NCBI GenBank assembly: GCA_017436525.1
Contig: JAFSCX010000014.1
Location: 1 to 48,391, forward strand
Reading direction: 5' to 3'
Source of the DNA: Clostridia bacterium
GTDB lineage: Bacteria; Bacillota; Clostridia; Oscillospirales; QAKW01
DNA: 48,391 nt
A model generated the notes under the pieces. The model searched no databases. It was not told the origin of the DNA and worked only from the letters and a program-made list of their open reading frames with translations. This document shows, one piece after another, positions 1-8,009 of the stretch. Position numbers and translations under genes: made by a program. The number at the start of each line of letters is the position of its first letter. Within the stretch, counting starts at the first letter, position 1.

Positions 1-2012
1 AAAGAGCAGTTCTTCATGTTGACGGTATACGCACCATTCTTTTTAGCGTAATTACTCATAAAGATCGCATTCCGGTTGGCTTCACCGTTGACCGAGCAAT
101 TCTTTACATGGACATTTTCCATGGTGAACTCAGAGGCCATACAGTCGAGGCCGGCATCTTCACCCCAAGTGGTGAAAATCAATGCAGTATTAGCGCCGCC
201 GGAGCCGGTGGTATGGCAATTTTCAAATTTCAGGTTTTTAATGAATTTGATTCCTTGACCATCCGCAGCATACGGAACATTACTATCGCTCTGAATTCTG
301 ATCAAACCAGCGGTTGCAAAGCGATTATTTTTTGTTCCCCAGTTTTTGATAGTCTTATTATGGCCGTCAATAGAGAAAGAAGGATTCATAAAGCTATAAC
401 GACCGGAGGGGCAACCTGCAATCGTGGTAACACCGCTCATATCGATATCTCCGATCAAGTGGATCGTTACATCTTGACTTTGGAAATACGGATATACGGT
501 ATAAAAGTGTAACCATTCGGTTACATTTGCAATAGTATAATCCTTTTGTGTGCGGTCTGCTGCTTCATTGACAGTCGTAACAGAAGGATAATTAAGGTAA
601 TCAAATGCGTCTGTTGTGGTAGAAACCACAATCTTGGTAACAGAGCCGTCCTGCGGCATAGTCAAGGTCTTGCCGGAAAGGGTGCCGCTTCCGCTCTGCC
701 ACTCAAAGGTGGCATTAGGATCCTCGGCAAGGCTCAGCTCGATACTCTCGCCGCCGTTGGCATAGACGCTCTTGATGACTTTTCCGTTTGCCAGCACCAA
801 TTCTGCCTTATGGGTGGAATGGGCCAGATCGCTTGGAACAATCTTGCCGTTATCCATTGCCCAGAACATGGTGTAGTTACCCTTGGCATTATTACTCATG
901 GTATATGCCTGCTCACCGGAGGTGTACTGATCAGCAGTGATCACATTGAAAGGAACCTTAGTAGTGGCAGATCCGCTGCCATTGGTTAAGCCGTAATTGA
1001 AGGATACGGCGCTGGTATACAAATTAGTGCTATGACCATAGGTATACCAATCGAGATTGCCCCAAACATAATAAGGAGTCGGAGCATTGATGGTAGGATT
1101 GTAAATTAAAATATTATCCAGGGTAGGGTTACCGCTGATTCTTCCGCCAAGCACGCCTGTATCTCCGGTTGCAGTCATGGAGCAATTGGATACTACAGCA
1201 TTCTTCACGATAGGAGTGGTAGAACTGGTATCGGGTTTACCGATCAGAATACCACCGTTATCTTTACCGCCCGTGATGGTTACGTTATCGGCATAAACAT
1301 TGGTTACATTTAATGCCTTTGCGGTAGGAATTCTTGCCACGATGATAGCCAGGTTATTCCAGGGGCCGCCAGTACCGGTAATGGTACTGTTCTTAACGAT
1401 AATATCGCTAATCGTAGCAGGTCTCTGCTGCAAATTAGGAAGAATAAATGCCACCTGATCGGAGGTGTTGGTGATATCGCAGTTCTCAATAGTAATGCCG
1501 CTGATGGTCAGAGAGCCGTTGCTCACACCATCGTTGTTATGAGAGCCATAAACCAAAGCGGAGTGATTCGTAGTCTTCAAATCACAATCATAGAACTTGA
1601 TGTTCTTAATGCTCTCGGTCTTCCCCTTCATTACAAGGGCTACCTGAGCTGCGGTCGTGTTTTTCCAATTGGAAATCGTATGACCCTGGCCGTCGATATT
1701 AAACTGAGCGGCTCCGAAGCCTATGAAGTCTCCTTTGCCGGTCAGATTAATGTCGGCCGCCAAATACACAGTAGTATTTTTCAGCAAATCATTGTTTGCA
1801 ATTGTAGCTGCGTATTCCATCTCCTCGGGAGTGGTAATGACATACGCAGATTCTGCAGTTGCAGTACTTTCGGTGAACGCTGTGATCTTCGCTGTATTTT
1901 CTGCATTAAATGCATCTTCCGCATGGACATGGATTACAATACATGCCATCATGGAGATCATCATGCATACAGTCAGGATCGCAGACATCACCCGTGTTTT
2001 CCGTGTGAACAT
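1..2012 (-). CDS. Large exported beta-helix-type surface protein, 5' part only (C-terminus beyond window)
   Basis: Reading the minus strand from the ATG at 2012 gives 670 codons with no stop; the frame leaves the window at base 1. Residues 1-32 form a signal peptide (basic MFTRKTR, hydrophobic core, likely cleavage after VHA). Two similar modules follow. The first starts near residue 57 (TTPEEMEYAATIAN, YLAADINLTG, then IDGQGHTISNW); the second near 496 (HLIGDIDMSG, then IDGHNKTIKNW). Each continues with short 'KNIKFYDCDL / KNLKFENC' strands typical of right-handed parallel beta-helices. They are joined by a SGEQAYTM segment (about 364) and a beta-rich stretch. GGAGG at 2023-2027 supports the start. 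I see no catalytic residues; adhesion or glycan binding at the cell surface is inference. The plus-strand open frames across this stretch are shadows. Confidence 0.82.
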   Translation of the reverse strand, partial: MFTRKTRVMSAILTVCMMISMMACIVIHVHAEDAFNAENTAKITAFTESTATAESAYVITTPEEMEYAATIANNDLLKNTTVYLAADINLTGKGDFIGFGAAQFNIDGQGHTISNWKNTTAAQVALVMKGKTESIKNIKFYDCDLKTTNHSALVYGSHNNDGVSNGSLTISGITIENCDITNTSDQVAFILPNLQQRPATISDIIVKNSTITGTGGPWNNLAIIVARIPTAKALNVTNVYADNVTITGGKDNGGILIGKPDTSSTTPIVKNAVVSNCSMTATGDTGVLGGRISGNPTLDNILIYNPTINAPTPYYVWGNLDWYTYGHSTNLYTSAVSFNYGLTNGSGSATTKVPFNVITADQYTSGEQAYTMSNNAKGNYTMFWAMDNGKIVPSDLAHSTHKAELVLANGKVIKSVYANGGESIELSLAEDPNATFEWQSGSGTLSGKTLTMPQDGSVTKIVVSTTTDAFDYLNYPSVTTVNEAADRTQKDYTIANVTEWLHFYTVYPYFQSQDVTIHLIGDIDMSGVTTIAGCPSGRYSFMNPSFSIDGHNKTIKNWGTKNNRFATAGLIRIQSDSNVPYAADGQGIKFIKNLKFENCHTTGSGGANTALIFTTWGEDAGLDCMASEFTMENVHVKNCSVNGEANRNAIFMSNYAKKNGAYTVNMKNCS

Positions 2013-2079
2013 CTTTCATGTTCCTCCTTTTTTATTATTATAACGCCTCTCTTTGGGCACACTGACCCATCAAGAGATT

Positions 2080-2102
2080 ATTATACAATGGTATTTTACC
2101 AT
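2080..2102 (-). promoter_or_regulatory. -10 box with adjoining palindrome upstream of the beta-helix gene
   Basis: On the minus strand TATAAT lies at 2085-2080, about 70 bases before the start codon. The perfect palindrome ATGGTA-TTT-TACCAT (2088-2102) lies where the promoter spacer would be. No good -35 hexamer is visible, which fits a promoter that depends on a regulator. Operator function is inferred. Confidence 0.45.
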
Positions 2103-2209
2103 ATCCCCCTTGAAAAATGAAGCACCTTATGTTGTTTTTTTTGCACTATTTGTGAAATATTTATTAAAAACTCTAAAAAACATCGGCAAATTTGAACAAG
2201 AAAAGCGAA

Positions 2210-2247
2210 CAATAGCGAGATACTCCCTTCGGAGCATCTCGCTATTG
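2210..2247 (-). terminator. Intrinsic terminator after the epimerase gene
   Basis: A perfect 12-bp stem (CAATAGCGAGAT at 2210-2221 with its complement at 2236-2247), extended inside by CTCC/GGAG, lies just past the epimerase stop. The following T-rich stretch on the minus strand is interrupted (TTCGCTTTTCTTG), so termination may be partial. Confidence 0.7.
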
Positions 2248-2257
2248 CCCGCTCTTT

Positions 2258-2923
2258 TTATTTAATGATTGCTCTCATTTTTTTGATATTTTCTTCGATG
2301 GTCGCCTCTTTGGAGAAAACCGAGGAGGTCCCGCCCACAAATATATTCGCGCCGGCTTCCTTCATCCGCTTGGCATTCTCGAAGCTGACATTCCCATCGC
2401 ACTCGATCTCTACATGGGAATATCCTTTTTTATCAAGATATTCACGCAAGGCAGTGATCTTTTCAAGAGTGCTCTCGATCAGCTTTTGGCCTGCAAAGCC
2501 GGGGTTCACCGTCATGACCAGGACGCCATCCAAAAGATCTAGGACATTTTCCAACGCCGCGATCGGGGTGCCGGGGTTGAGAACTGCCATTGCTTTGGCG
2601 CCCCGCTCTTTAATGGCCGAAAGAGCCTTATGAAGGTGAGGGGTGGCCTCACAATGGACCGCTATATAATCCCCTTTCCCAAAATCGATCCAAGATAGCT
2701 TTTCCTCCGGACGCTCTACCATCAGATGAATATCCATCGGAATGAAAGTATGCTTTTTCAGCTGCTTGATAAAATCAGTACCAAGAGTGAAATTGGGGAC
2801 AAAATGCCCATCCATTATATCTACGTGGATATATTCAATCCCCTCTTGCTCAAAAACTGCGATCGCCTCTTTTAATTCAAAGAAATCCACGCACATAACA
2901 GAGGGAGAGATTTGCATCTTCAT
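2258..2923 (-). CDS. Ribulose-phosphate 3-epimerase family protein (Rpe / allulose-6-phosphate epimerase-like)
   Basis: A 222-residue TIM-barrel epimerase that inverts C3 of a ketose phosphate. Visible family motifs: SPSVMCVDF at the N-terminus, DIMDGHFVPNFTLG (metal and catalytic Asp), DIHLMVERPE, NPGTP, MTVNPGFAGQ, ECDGN (second catalytic Asp) and VGGTSSVF (phosphate binding). The opening 'SPSVMC' resembles AlsE (D-allulose-6-phosphate 3-epimerase) more than housekeeping Rpe, so the substrate is open. The ATG at 2923 is chosen because GGAG lies 7 bases upstream; it follows the stop of the dehydrogenase (2925) directly, so the two are translated from one mRNA. The pairing suggests catabolism of a polyol or rare sugar phosphate. 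Confidence 0.85.
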   Translation of the reverse strand: MKMQISPSVMCVDFFELKEAIAVFEQEGIEYIHVDIMDGHFVPNFTLGTDFIKQLKKHTFIPMDIHLMVERPEEKLSWIDFGKGDYIAVHCEATPHLHKALSAIKERGAKAMAVLNPGTPIAALENVLDLLDGVLVMTVNPGFAGQKLIESTLEKITALREYLDKKGYSHVEIECDGNVSFENAKRMKEAGANIFVGGTSSVFSKEATIEENIKKMRAIIK

Positions 2924-2924
2924 T

Positions 2925-3932
2925 TTATTTCTCCTCATTCATATTCAGCATCACTTTATTGAAAAATTCCTTGCGCTCCTTCATCAGCTCAAAAGCATCA
3001 TGAACCTGGGACAAGGGGAACTTATGAGTGATCAAGGGCTTCACATTCAGTTTCCCTTCTGCAAGGGCTTTAAGGCTTTCCTTCCAATCGTTCTGCAGCT
3101 CGCTATAGGAAGAATTCCAAGTGCCCAGCACCTTGAGCTCTTTACGCAGGATATGCCAATAAGTCGCCTGAGAGAGGACAACCTCACCTGCAGGATTGCC
3201 CATCAGAACCATTCTGCCGAAGGGTTTGATGGCAGAAAGGCACTTTGCGATGGCATCGCCATACCCTGTCCCCTCCAGAACGCAATCAATCACCGCATCT
3301 TCGGTATATTCCTTAAAGCCCATGGATTTTGCAAATTCGATCTTTCGATCATCAATATCAAAATAATAGACATCCTTCGCGCCGAACATTTTTGCCCATT
3401 GGCCTGCGATCAGACCGATGGGGCCTGCGCCGGAGATCAGAAGATTCTCCCCCTCGCGGATTTCCAGCTTGCCGATCGCATGGCGGCCTACCGATACGGG
3501 CTCGCACATCGCGCCCTCATCATAGCTGAGATTTTCCGGCATCTCCAGAAGATTCCAGCGCTTGACGGCCAGATATTCCGCCATACCGCCATCTCTTCTG
3601 GAGCCATAATAATCATAATCACTGCAGGTGGCATAATTCTGCGCTTTGCAGCTTTCACATTCAAAGCAAGGGAGCAGCGGGAATACCGCCACCTTCTTAC
3701 CCAGCCACTCGCCCTTCGGATCTTCTACGACCTTACCGGAAAATTCATGGCCGATCACGGTAGGAAAATGATAGGTTCCTTTGGTATAGACTCTGGGAAC
3801 ATCGCTGCCGCAGACACCGCAGCTTTTCAATTCCACCAAGACTTCATCTTCCCCGCATACGGGCATATCCATATCTTCATAACGCAAATCCATAATAGCA
3901 TGGAGATTTGCGGCCTTCATTTTTTCTTGCAT
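2925..3932 (-). CDS. Zinc-dependent medium-chain dehydrogenase, galactitol-1-phosphate 5-dehydrogenase (GatD)-like
   Basis: A 335-residue medium-chain dehydrogenase. CGVCGSDVPR carries the catalytic zinc Cys, GHEFSGKV the zinc His/Glu, and four cysteines of the structural zinc loop lie in 'LLPCFECESCKAQNYATC'. The Rossmann motif is SGAGPIGLIAGQ. 'YDYYGSRRDGGMAEY' and 'LRKELKVLGTWNSS' match GatD of enteric bacteria closely as I remember it, so a polyol-1-phosphate or sorbitol-type substrate is likely. The start at 3932 has GGAG 5 bases upstream. First gene of a two-gene operon with the epimerase. No PTS or sugar kinase is in the window, so the sugar is unidentified. Confidence 0.85.
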   Translation of the reverse strand: MQEKMKAANLHAIMDLRYEDMDMPVCGEDEVLVELKSCGVCGSDVPRVYTKGTYHFPTVIGHEFSGKVVEDPKGEWLGKKVAVFPLLPCFECESCKAQNYATCSDYDYYGSRRDGGMAEYLAVKRWNLLEMPENLSYDEGAMCEPVSVGRHAIGKLEIREGENLLISGAGPIGLIAGQWAKMFGAKDVYYFDIDDRKIEFAKSMGFKEYTEDAVIDCVLEGTGYGDAIAKCLSAIKPFGRMVLMGNPAGEVVLSQATYWHILRKELKVLGTWNSSYSELQNDWKESLKALAEGKLNVKPLITHKFPLSQVHDAFELMKERKEFFNKVMLNMNEEK

Positions 3933-3961
3933 CTTTTCTCCTCTTTTCAAGGTTTTTATTC

Positions 3962-3990
3962 ATTATACCCCACAATTTTATTTTCCGCAA
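3962..3990 (-). promoter_or_regulatory. Sigma-A promoter of the dehydrogenase-epimerase operon
   Basis: Minus strand: -35 TTGCGG (3990-3985), 17-base spacer, -10 TATAAT (3967-3962), about 30 bases before the start codon. A short palindrome, AACGA-A-TCGTT (4008-4018), lies just upstream and could bind a regulator. Confidence 0.65.
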
Positions 3991-4035
3991 GAGTTATTAA
4001 TAAAATTAACGAATCGTTCACTCTCGTTTTTTATA

Positions 4036-4087
4036 TTGACATTTTAATATAGGTAAGGTATAATGCCAAATATGAGAACCGTTCTCA
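4036..4087 (+). promoter_or_regulatory. Promoter and Fur/Zur-type operator of the zinc operon
   Basis: Consensus promoter: TTGACA (4036-4041), 17-base spacer, TATAAT (4059-4064). The perfect 7-1-7 palindrome TGAGAAC-C-GTTCTCA (4073-4087) covers the expected transcription start and precedes the Fur-family gene by 15 bases. A metal-loaded Fur-family repressor bound here would block initiation, so autoregulation is likely. The box is related to Fur-family operators but is not the Bacillus Zur consensus. Confidence 0.85.
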
Positions 4088-4102
4088 AATTGGAGGGACA
4101 TT

Positions 4103-4513
4103 ATGAGTCATTATCAAACCAAGCAACGGCAGTTGCTCCTTGCCTTTATGAAAGAAGATCCCCAAAGAAGCTATACGGCAGAGGAACTCTCCGAAGCCTT
4201 GCAGCATAAATACGGCGATAAGGCGCCGGGGAAAAGCACCGTTTACCGCCTGCTCCCCCGCCTTACGGAAGAAGGTGCCATCCGCCGGTTTGAGCAGGAA
4301 GGGACCCATTGCAACCGCTATCAATTTACCGACCGCGCTTGCCACAATCACCTTCATCTCCAATGCACCGATTGCGGCAGGCTGATTCATATGAACGATC
4401 AGGAATCGAAGCATCTGCTGGAGCAGATCAGCCAAGGCTTTGATTTTTGGGTGGACGGGCAAAAGGCGGTGCTTTTCGGAAGATGCCGCGGATGCAGAAA
4501 GGAATTATCATGA
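4103..4513 (+). CDS. zur: Fur-family metalloregulator, probable zinc uptake regulator Zur
   Basis: A 136-residue Fur-family repressor: N-terminal winged helix (about residues 1-80, with the recognition region around KSTVYRLLPRL) and a C-terminal dimer and metal domain. HLHLQC supplies metal-binding residues; CTDC and the C-terminal CRGC form the structural zinc site. It is the first gene of an operon with znuACB, so it most likely senses zinc, although the sequence alone does not exclude iron. A palindromic operator sits on its own promoter. GGAGG precedes the ATG. Its stop (4511-4513) overlaps the ATG of znuA (4510). Confidence 0.88.
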   Translation: MSHYQTKQRQLLLAFMKEDPQRSYTAEELSEALQHKYGDKAPGKSTVYRLLPRLTEEGAIRRFEQEGTHCNRYQFTDRACHNHLHLQCTDCGRLIHMNDQESKHLLEQISQGFDFWVDGQKAVLFGRCRGCRKELS

Positions 4514-5466
4514 GTATAAAAAGAATTATTGCAGTTTTTACTACTATTTTACTATTACTTGCCTTAGCAAGCTGCGCCGCACCTATGGCGGAGGTAAAAG
4601 GGCTTCATATTATTTGCACGGTCTTTCCCCAATACGATTGGGTGAGAAATATATTGGGCGAAAAGGCAGAAGAAAACACTCTTACGCTCTTAATGGACAA
4701 CGGTGCCGATCTTCACAACTATCAAGCGACCGCCGAGGATCTTTTGGCCATCGGGGAATGCGATCTCTTTATTTATGTAGGCGGTGAATCGGATGAATGG
4801 GCAACAGAAGCTCTTGCCAATCATCCCAACGAAAAGCGCAAAACCATCAGGCTTTTAGATGCGGGCGCCTTAGAAGTGCCCCATATTGAGGAAGCCGAGC
4901 ATGATCACGATCACGATCATGAAGAGGCTTTGGACGAGCATATCTGGCTTTCTTTACAGCGTGCAGAGATCATCTGCGAAAAGATCGCTCTCACTCTCGG
5001 AGAATTAGATCCGAAAAGCAAAGAGCTTTATCAAAGCAATGCAAAAGCTTATTGTAAAAGCCTTTCCGATCTCAATAAAAAATATGCTGCCGCCGCCAAA
5101 AGCGGCCGGCGAAACACCCTTTTGGTGGGAGACCGATTCCCCTTCCTCTACCTTGCGAAAGACTACGGCTTGGAATATTTTGCCGCTTTTTCAGGCTGCT
5201 CCACCGAAACCCGCGCCAGCTTTGAAACCCTCGCCTTTTTGAGAGAAAAGCTGGATGAGCTGGCTCTTCCCTTTGTTGTGGTAACGGAGACCTCCGATCA
5301 ATCGGTAGCAAAATCGGTGATTGCCAACAGCAACGATCCGGATCGGCAGATTCTGGTATTGGATTCCTTGCAATCGGTAACCAAAAAGCGGATTGAGGAC
5401 GGGGAAACCTATCTTTCGATCATGGAAAAAAATCTTAAAATATTGGAGCAAGCATTAGGAGCATAA
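4510..5466 (+). CDS. znuA: Zinc ABC transporter, substrate-binding lipoprotein
   Basis: A 318-residue cluster A-I metal-binding protein. The signal peptide ends in the lipobox LASC, so it is a lipoprotein outside the membrane. Early motif VFPQYDWVRNILGEK, metal ligands in 'DLHNYQAT' and 'DEHIWLSL', and a short acidic-His loop (HDHDHDHEEALDEH, about residues 135-148) that is characteristic of zinc rather than manganese binding proteins. 'VGDRFPFLYLAKDYGL' and 'VVTETSDQS' match the C-terminal lobe. The ATG at 4510 overlaps the regulator's stop codon; longer starts would bury the signal peptide. It passes zinc to ZnuB/ZnuC. Confidence 0.92.
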   Translation: MSIKRIIAVFTTILLLLALASCAAPMAEVKGLHIICTVFPQYDWVRNILGEKAEENTLTLLMDNGADLHNYQATAEDLLAIGECDLFIYVGGESDEWATEALANHPNEKRKTIRLLDAGALEVPHIEEAEHDHDHDHEEALDEHIWLSLQRAEIICEKIALTLGELDPKSKELYQSNAKAYCKSLSDLNKKYAAAAKSGRRNTLLVGDRFPFLYLAKDYGLEYFAAFSGCSTETRASFETLAFLREKLDELALPFVVVTETSDQSVAKSVIANSNDPDRQILVLDSLQSVTKKRIEDGETYLSIMEKNLKILEQALGA

Positions 5467-5467
5467 A

Positions 5468-6181
5468 ATGAGACAATTAACCTGCCGAGAGGTTGCCCTC
5501 GGCTACGAAGGAAAGGCAATCGTAGAGGACTTAAATTTTCATGTAGATAAAGGCGACTATCTTTGCATTGTGGGCGAAAACGGGAGCGGCAAAAGCACCT
5601 TGATGAAGACCCTCTTAAATCTCAAAAAGCCCCTGCGCGGCGCCTTGGAATTGGATGCTTCCCTCTCCCATAAAATGATTGGGTATCTTCCTCAGCAAAC
5701 GATTGTGCAAAAGGATTTTCCCGCATCGGTGCGTGAGATTGTCCTCTCCGGCTGCTTAAATCGCGGCGGTATTCGCCCCTTCTACAGCAAAGCAGAAAAA
5801 GAGGCTGCACGCAGCAATATGGAGAAGATGGGGATTTTGCCCCTTGAAAAGCGCTGTTATCGAGAGCTTTCCGGCGGGCAGCAGCAGAGAGTTCTTTTAG
5901 CAAGAGCCCTCTCTGCCACAAGAGAAGTCTTGCTTCTGGATGAGCCGGTTGCGGGATTAGACCCCAAAGTAACCAAAGAAATGTATGAACTGATCGGCAA
6001 GCTGAATCGCGAAGAGGGGATCACGATCATCATGGTATCCCATGATATTGCCGCTGCCGTTCGATACGCTTCCCATATATTACACATCGGAAGAAAACCG
6101 CTCTTCTTCGGCAAAACGGCCGATTATCTTCAAACCCCCATCGGCAAAGCCTTCGCCGAGATGGGAGGTGAGCAGGAATGA
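5468..6181 (+). CDS. znuC: Zinc ABC transporter, ATP-binding protein
   Basis: A 237-residue ABC ATPase. Walker A GENGSGKST (about residues 38-46), Q-loop in GYLPQQ, signature LSGGQQQRVLLARAL, Walker B VLLLDEPVAGLD, and switch His in MVSHD. Length and the RPFYSKAEK segment fit the zinc/manganese class. It starts one base after the znuA stop and overlaps znuB by ATGA (6178-6181), indicating translational coupling. It powers uptake through ZnuB at the inner face of the membrane. Confidence 0.92.
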   Translation: MRQLTCREVALGYEGKAIVEDLNFHVDKGDYLCIVGENGSGKSTLMKTLLNLKKPLRGALELDASLSHKMIGYLPQQTIVQKDFPASVREIVLSGCLNRGGIRPFYSKAEKEAARSNMEKMGILPLEKRCYRELSGGQQQRVLLARALSATREVLLLDEPVAGLDPKVTKEMYELIGKLNREEGITIIMVSHDIAAAVRYASHILHIGRKPLFFGKTADYLQTPIGKAFAEMGGEQE

Positions 6182-7029
6182 GTGAGCTGATTTATCGCTT
6201 TCAATATTATTTTTCCATGCCCATGGTGCAATATGCCATGGTGGTAGGGGTGTTGATTGCCCTTTGCTCTTCTCTTTTGGGTGTGCCCTTGGTGCTCAAG
6301 CGCTTTTCCTTTATCGGAGACGGCCTCTCCCATGTGGCATTCGGAGCTTTAGCCATTGCTACGGTGCTGAAGATCACCAATGATATGCTGCTGATCCTTC
6401 CCATCACCATCATCACCGCCATCCTGCTTCTTCAAGCAGGGCAAAACACCAAGATTAAAGGAGATGCGGCGGTTGCCATGATCTCGGTGGGGGCGCTGGC
6501 CATCGGCTATCTGCTGATCAGCGTATTTTCGGAATCGGCCAATATCTCGGGCGATGTCTGCTCCACCCTATTCGGCTCTACCCAGATTCTGACGCTGACT
6601 GTTACGGATGTATGGATGTGCGCAGGAATGTCGGTGCTGGTCCTTTTGCTCTTTGCCCTTTTTTATCGGCAGATTTTTGCCGTTACCTTTGATGAGAGTT
6701 TTGCCGCCGCAACGGGTGTGCGCGCCAATCTCTATAATTTGCTGATTGCGGTCATTACAGCCATTGTCATCGTATTGGCCATGAATTTGGTGGGCTCTTT
6801 GCTCATCTCTGCATTGGTGATTTTCCCCGCGCTTTCCGCCATGCGGGTATTCAAAAATTTCAAAGCGGTCATCCTCTGCTCTGCTTTGATCTCGGTATTG
6901 GCTTCTGCCCTCGGAATCCTTCTTTCTCTGCTGGGCACGCCTGTAGGGCCCACCATTGTGGCGGTGGATATTGCTGTATTTTTGATTTTCACCCTGATCG
7001 GGAAAATCTTTGGAGGTAAGGTTGCATGA
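6178..7029 (+). CDS. znuB: Zinc ABC transporter, permease
   Basis: A 283-residue ABC-3 family permease with about eight hydrophobic segments. Family landmarks include 'LVLKRFSFIGDGLSHVAFGALAIA' near the N-terminus, 'TGVRANLYNLL' in the cytoplasmic coupling loop, and 'LVGSLLISALVIFPALSAMR'. It overlaps znuC upstream and the lipoprotein gene downstream (ATG 7026, stop ending at 7029). It forms the membrane channel of the zinc importer. Confidence 0.92.
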   Translation: MSELIYRFQYYFSMPMVQYAMVVGVLIALCSSLLGVPLVLKRFSFIGDGLSHVAFGALAIATVLKITNDMLLILPITIITAILLLQAGQNTKIKGDAAVAMISVGALAIGYLLISVFSESANISGDVCSTLFGSTQILTLTVTDVWMCAGMSVLVLLLFALFYRQIFAVTFDESFAAATGVRANLYNLLIAVITAIVIVLAMNLVGSLLISALVIFPALSAMRVFKNFKAVILCSALISVLASALGILLSLLGTPVGPTIVAVDIAVFLIFTLIGKIFGGKVA

Positions 7030-7457
7030 AAAAAATAGGATCTCTTCTCCTTTGCTTTATGCTGCTTCTCAGCGGCTGTAAGGTTGATAAAAATGTGGAT
7101 ATCGACATGATTACCGGCGATATCATTACCCCTGCCATCGCCTATTCCACTGCCGCCGCACTGATGCAAAGCCCTGAAAACTACCTCAAGCAAACGGTGC
7201 AGGCAGAAGGATGCATCTATGCCAGAACGGATAGTAAAACCGGCATCACTTATCACTTTATTGACATTGCGGATGTAAAGGGATGCTGCAATCAGCCGCT
7301 GGAGATCACCCTTGCAGAGGGAATGGAATATCCCGACGAAGAAACGATCGTCTATGTATACGGAATTTGGAATTCTTATCTTGAGAACGGAAGCACCTTC
7401 TATCGCATTGAAGCCGACCGGATGGAGCTTTCTCGCTTTGAAACGGTGGTGGAATAA
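7026..7457 (+). CDS. Small lipoprotein of unknown function in the zinc operon
   Basis: A 143-residue protein with a lipoprotein signal (MKKIGSLLLCFMLLLSGC, lipobox LSGC), so anchored outside the membrane. The mature part is short and beta-rich, with 'YLKQTVQAEGCIY', 'ADVKGCCNQPLEI' and 'VYVYGIWNSYL...YRIEADRMEL'. The spacing of strands suggests an OB-fold-like barrel (inference). The Cys-Cys pair could hold a metal. It is coupled by overlap to znuB and to the GNAT gene, so it is made together with the zinc importer. I do not recognise a named family. Confidence 0.75.
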   Translation: MKKIGSLLLCFMLLLSGCKVDKNVDIDMITGDIITPAIAYSTAAALMQSPENYLKQTVQAEGCIYARTDSKTGITYHFIDIADVKGCCNQPLEITLAEGMEYPDEETIVYVYGIWNSYLENGSTFYRIEADRMELSRFETVVE

Positions 7458-7933
7458 TGGTAAGACCTGCAAAATATGAAGACCTGCCCGCGATCCTCGC
7501 GCTCTACGCTGCTGCCCGCGATTTTATGAGAAGGACCGGCAATCCCAATCAATGGGTAATCCCCTTCTCGGAAGAACTTCTGAAAGAGGATATTGATACA
7601 GCGCGGCTGTTTGCCGTTGAACGGGGCGAGAAGGTGGTTGGCGTATTCTATTTCTATATCGGAGAAGATCCCACCTATGGCTATATTGAAGGGGCATGGA
7701 AGGACCTCTCCCCTTATGGCACCATTCACCGCATCACCGGTGCGGAAGAGGAAAAGGGAATCTTCAAAGAAGCCTTTGATTTTTGCCGCAGCAGAATCAG
7801 CCATGTGCGGATCGACACCCATCACGATAATAAAATCATGCAGCATACGGTTGAAAAATATGGATTTGAGCGTTGCGGCATCATTTATCTGCCCGACGGC
7901 GATCCTCGGATTGCTTATGAATACAAAGAATAA
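7457..7933 (+). CDS. GNAT-family N-acetyltransferase
   Basis: A 158-residue single-domain GNAT. 'VRPAKYEDLPAILALYAAARDFMRRTGNPNQW' is the usual N-terminal strand-helix of a common Firmicutes subfamily; 'VVGVFYFYIGEDPTY' is the central strand; 'HDNKIMQHTVEKYGFERCGIIYL' is the C-terminal signature. The acetyl-CoA-binding loop is less clear than in typical members. The start codon shares a base with the lipoprotein stop (TAATG), so it belongs to the zinc operon, though a link to zinc is not obvious. Substrate unknown. Confidence 0.82.
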   Translation: MVRPAKYEDLPAILALYAAARDFMRRTGNPNQWVIPFSEELLKEDIDTARLFAVERGEKVVGVFYFYIGEDPTYGYIEGAWKDLSPYGTIHRITGAEEEKGIFKEAFDFCRSRISHVRIDTHHDNKIMQHTVEKYGFERCGIIYLPDGDPRIAYEYKE

Positions 7934-7945
7934 TCACTTTTCTCC

Positions 7946-7974
7946 TTTACAAAGAGCGGAAAATACGATATAAT
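7946..7974 (+). promoter_or_regulatory. Sigma-A promoter of the cytidylate-kinase-like gene
   Basis: TTTACA (7946-7951), 17-base spacer, TATAAT (7969-7974), starting 13 bases after the GNAT stop. It gives the next gene its own transcript. No terminator for the zinc operon is visible between. Confidence 0.75.
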
Positions 7975-8009
7975 AAATATGAAAATAATCAGAAATGAGG
8001 ATACACGCT

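Noticed and set aside
76-2265. Several plus-strand open frames (for example 1539-2120)
   Set aside because: They lie opposite the continuous minus-strand beta-helix frame or its leader, lack recognisable domains, and the minus frame has a signal peptide and ribosome-binding site.
2742-4052. 436-residue plus-strand open frame
   Set aside because: Antisense to the dehydrogenase and epimerase genes, which carry clear family motifs.
4891-4923. Short repeat encoding HDHDHDH taken as a possible DNA repeat
   Set aside because: It is the normal histidine-rich zinc loop of ZnuA.
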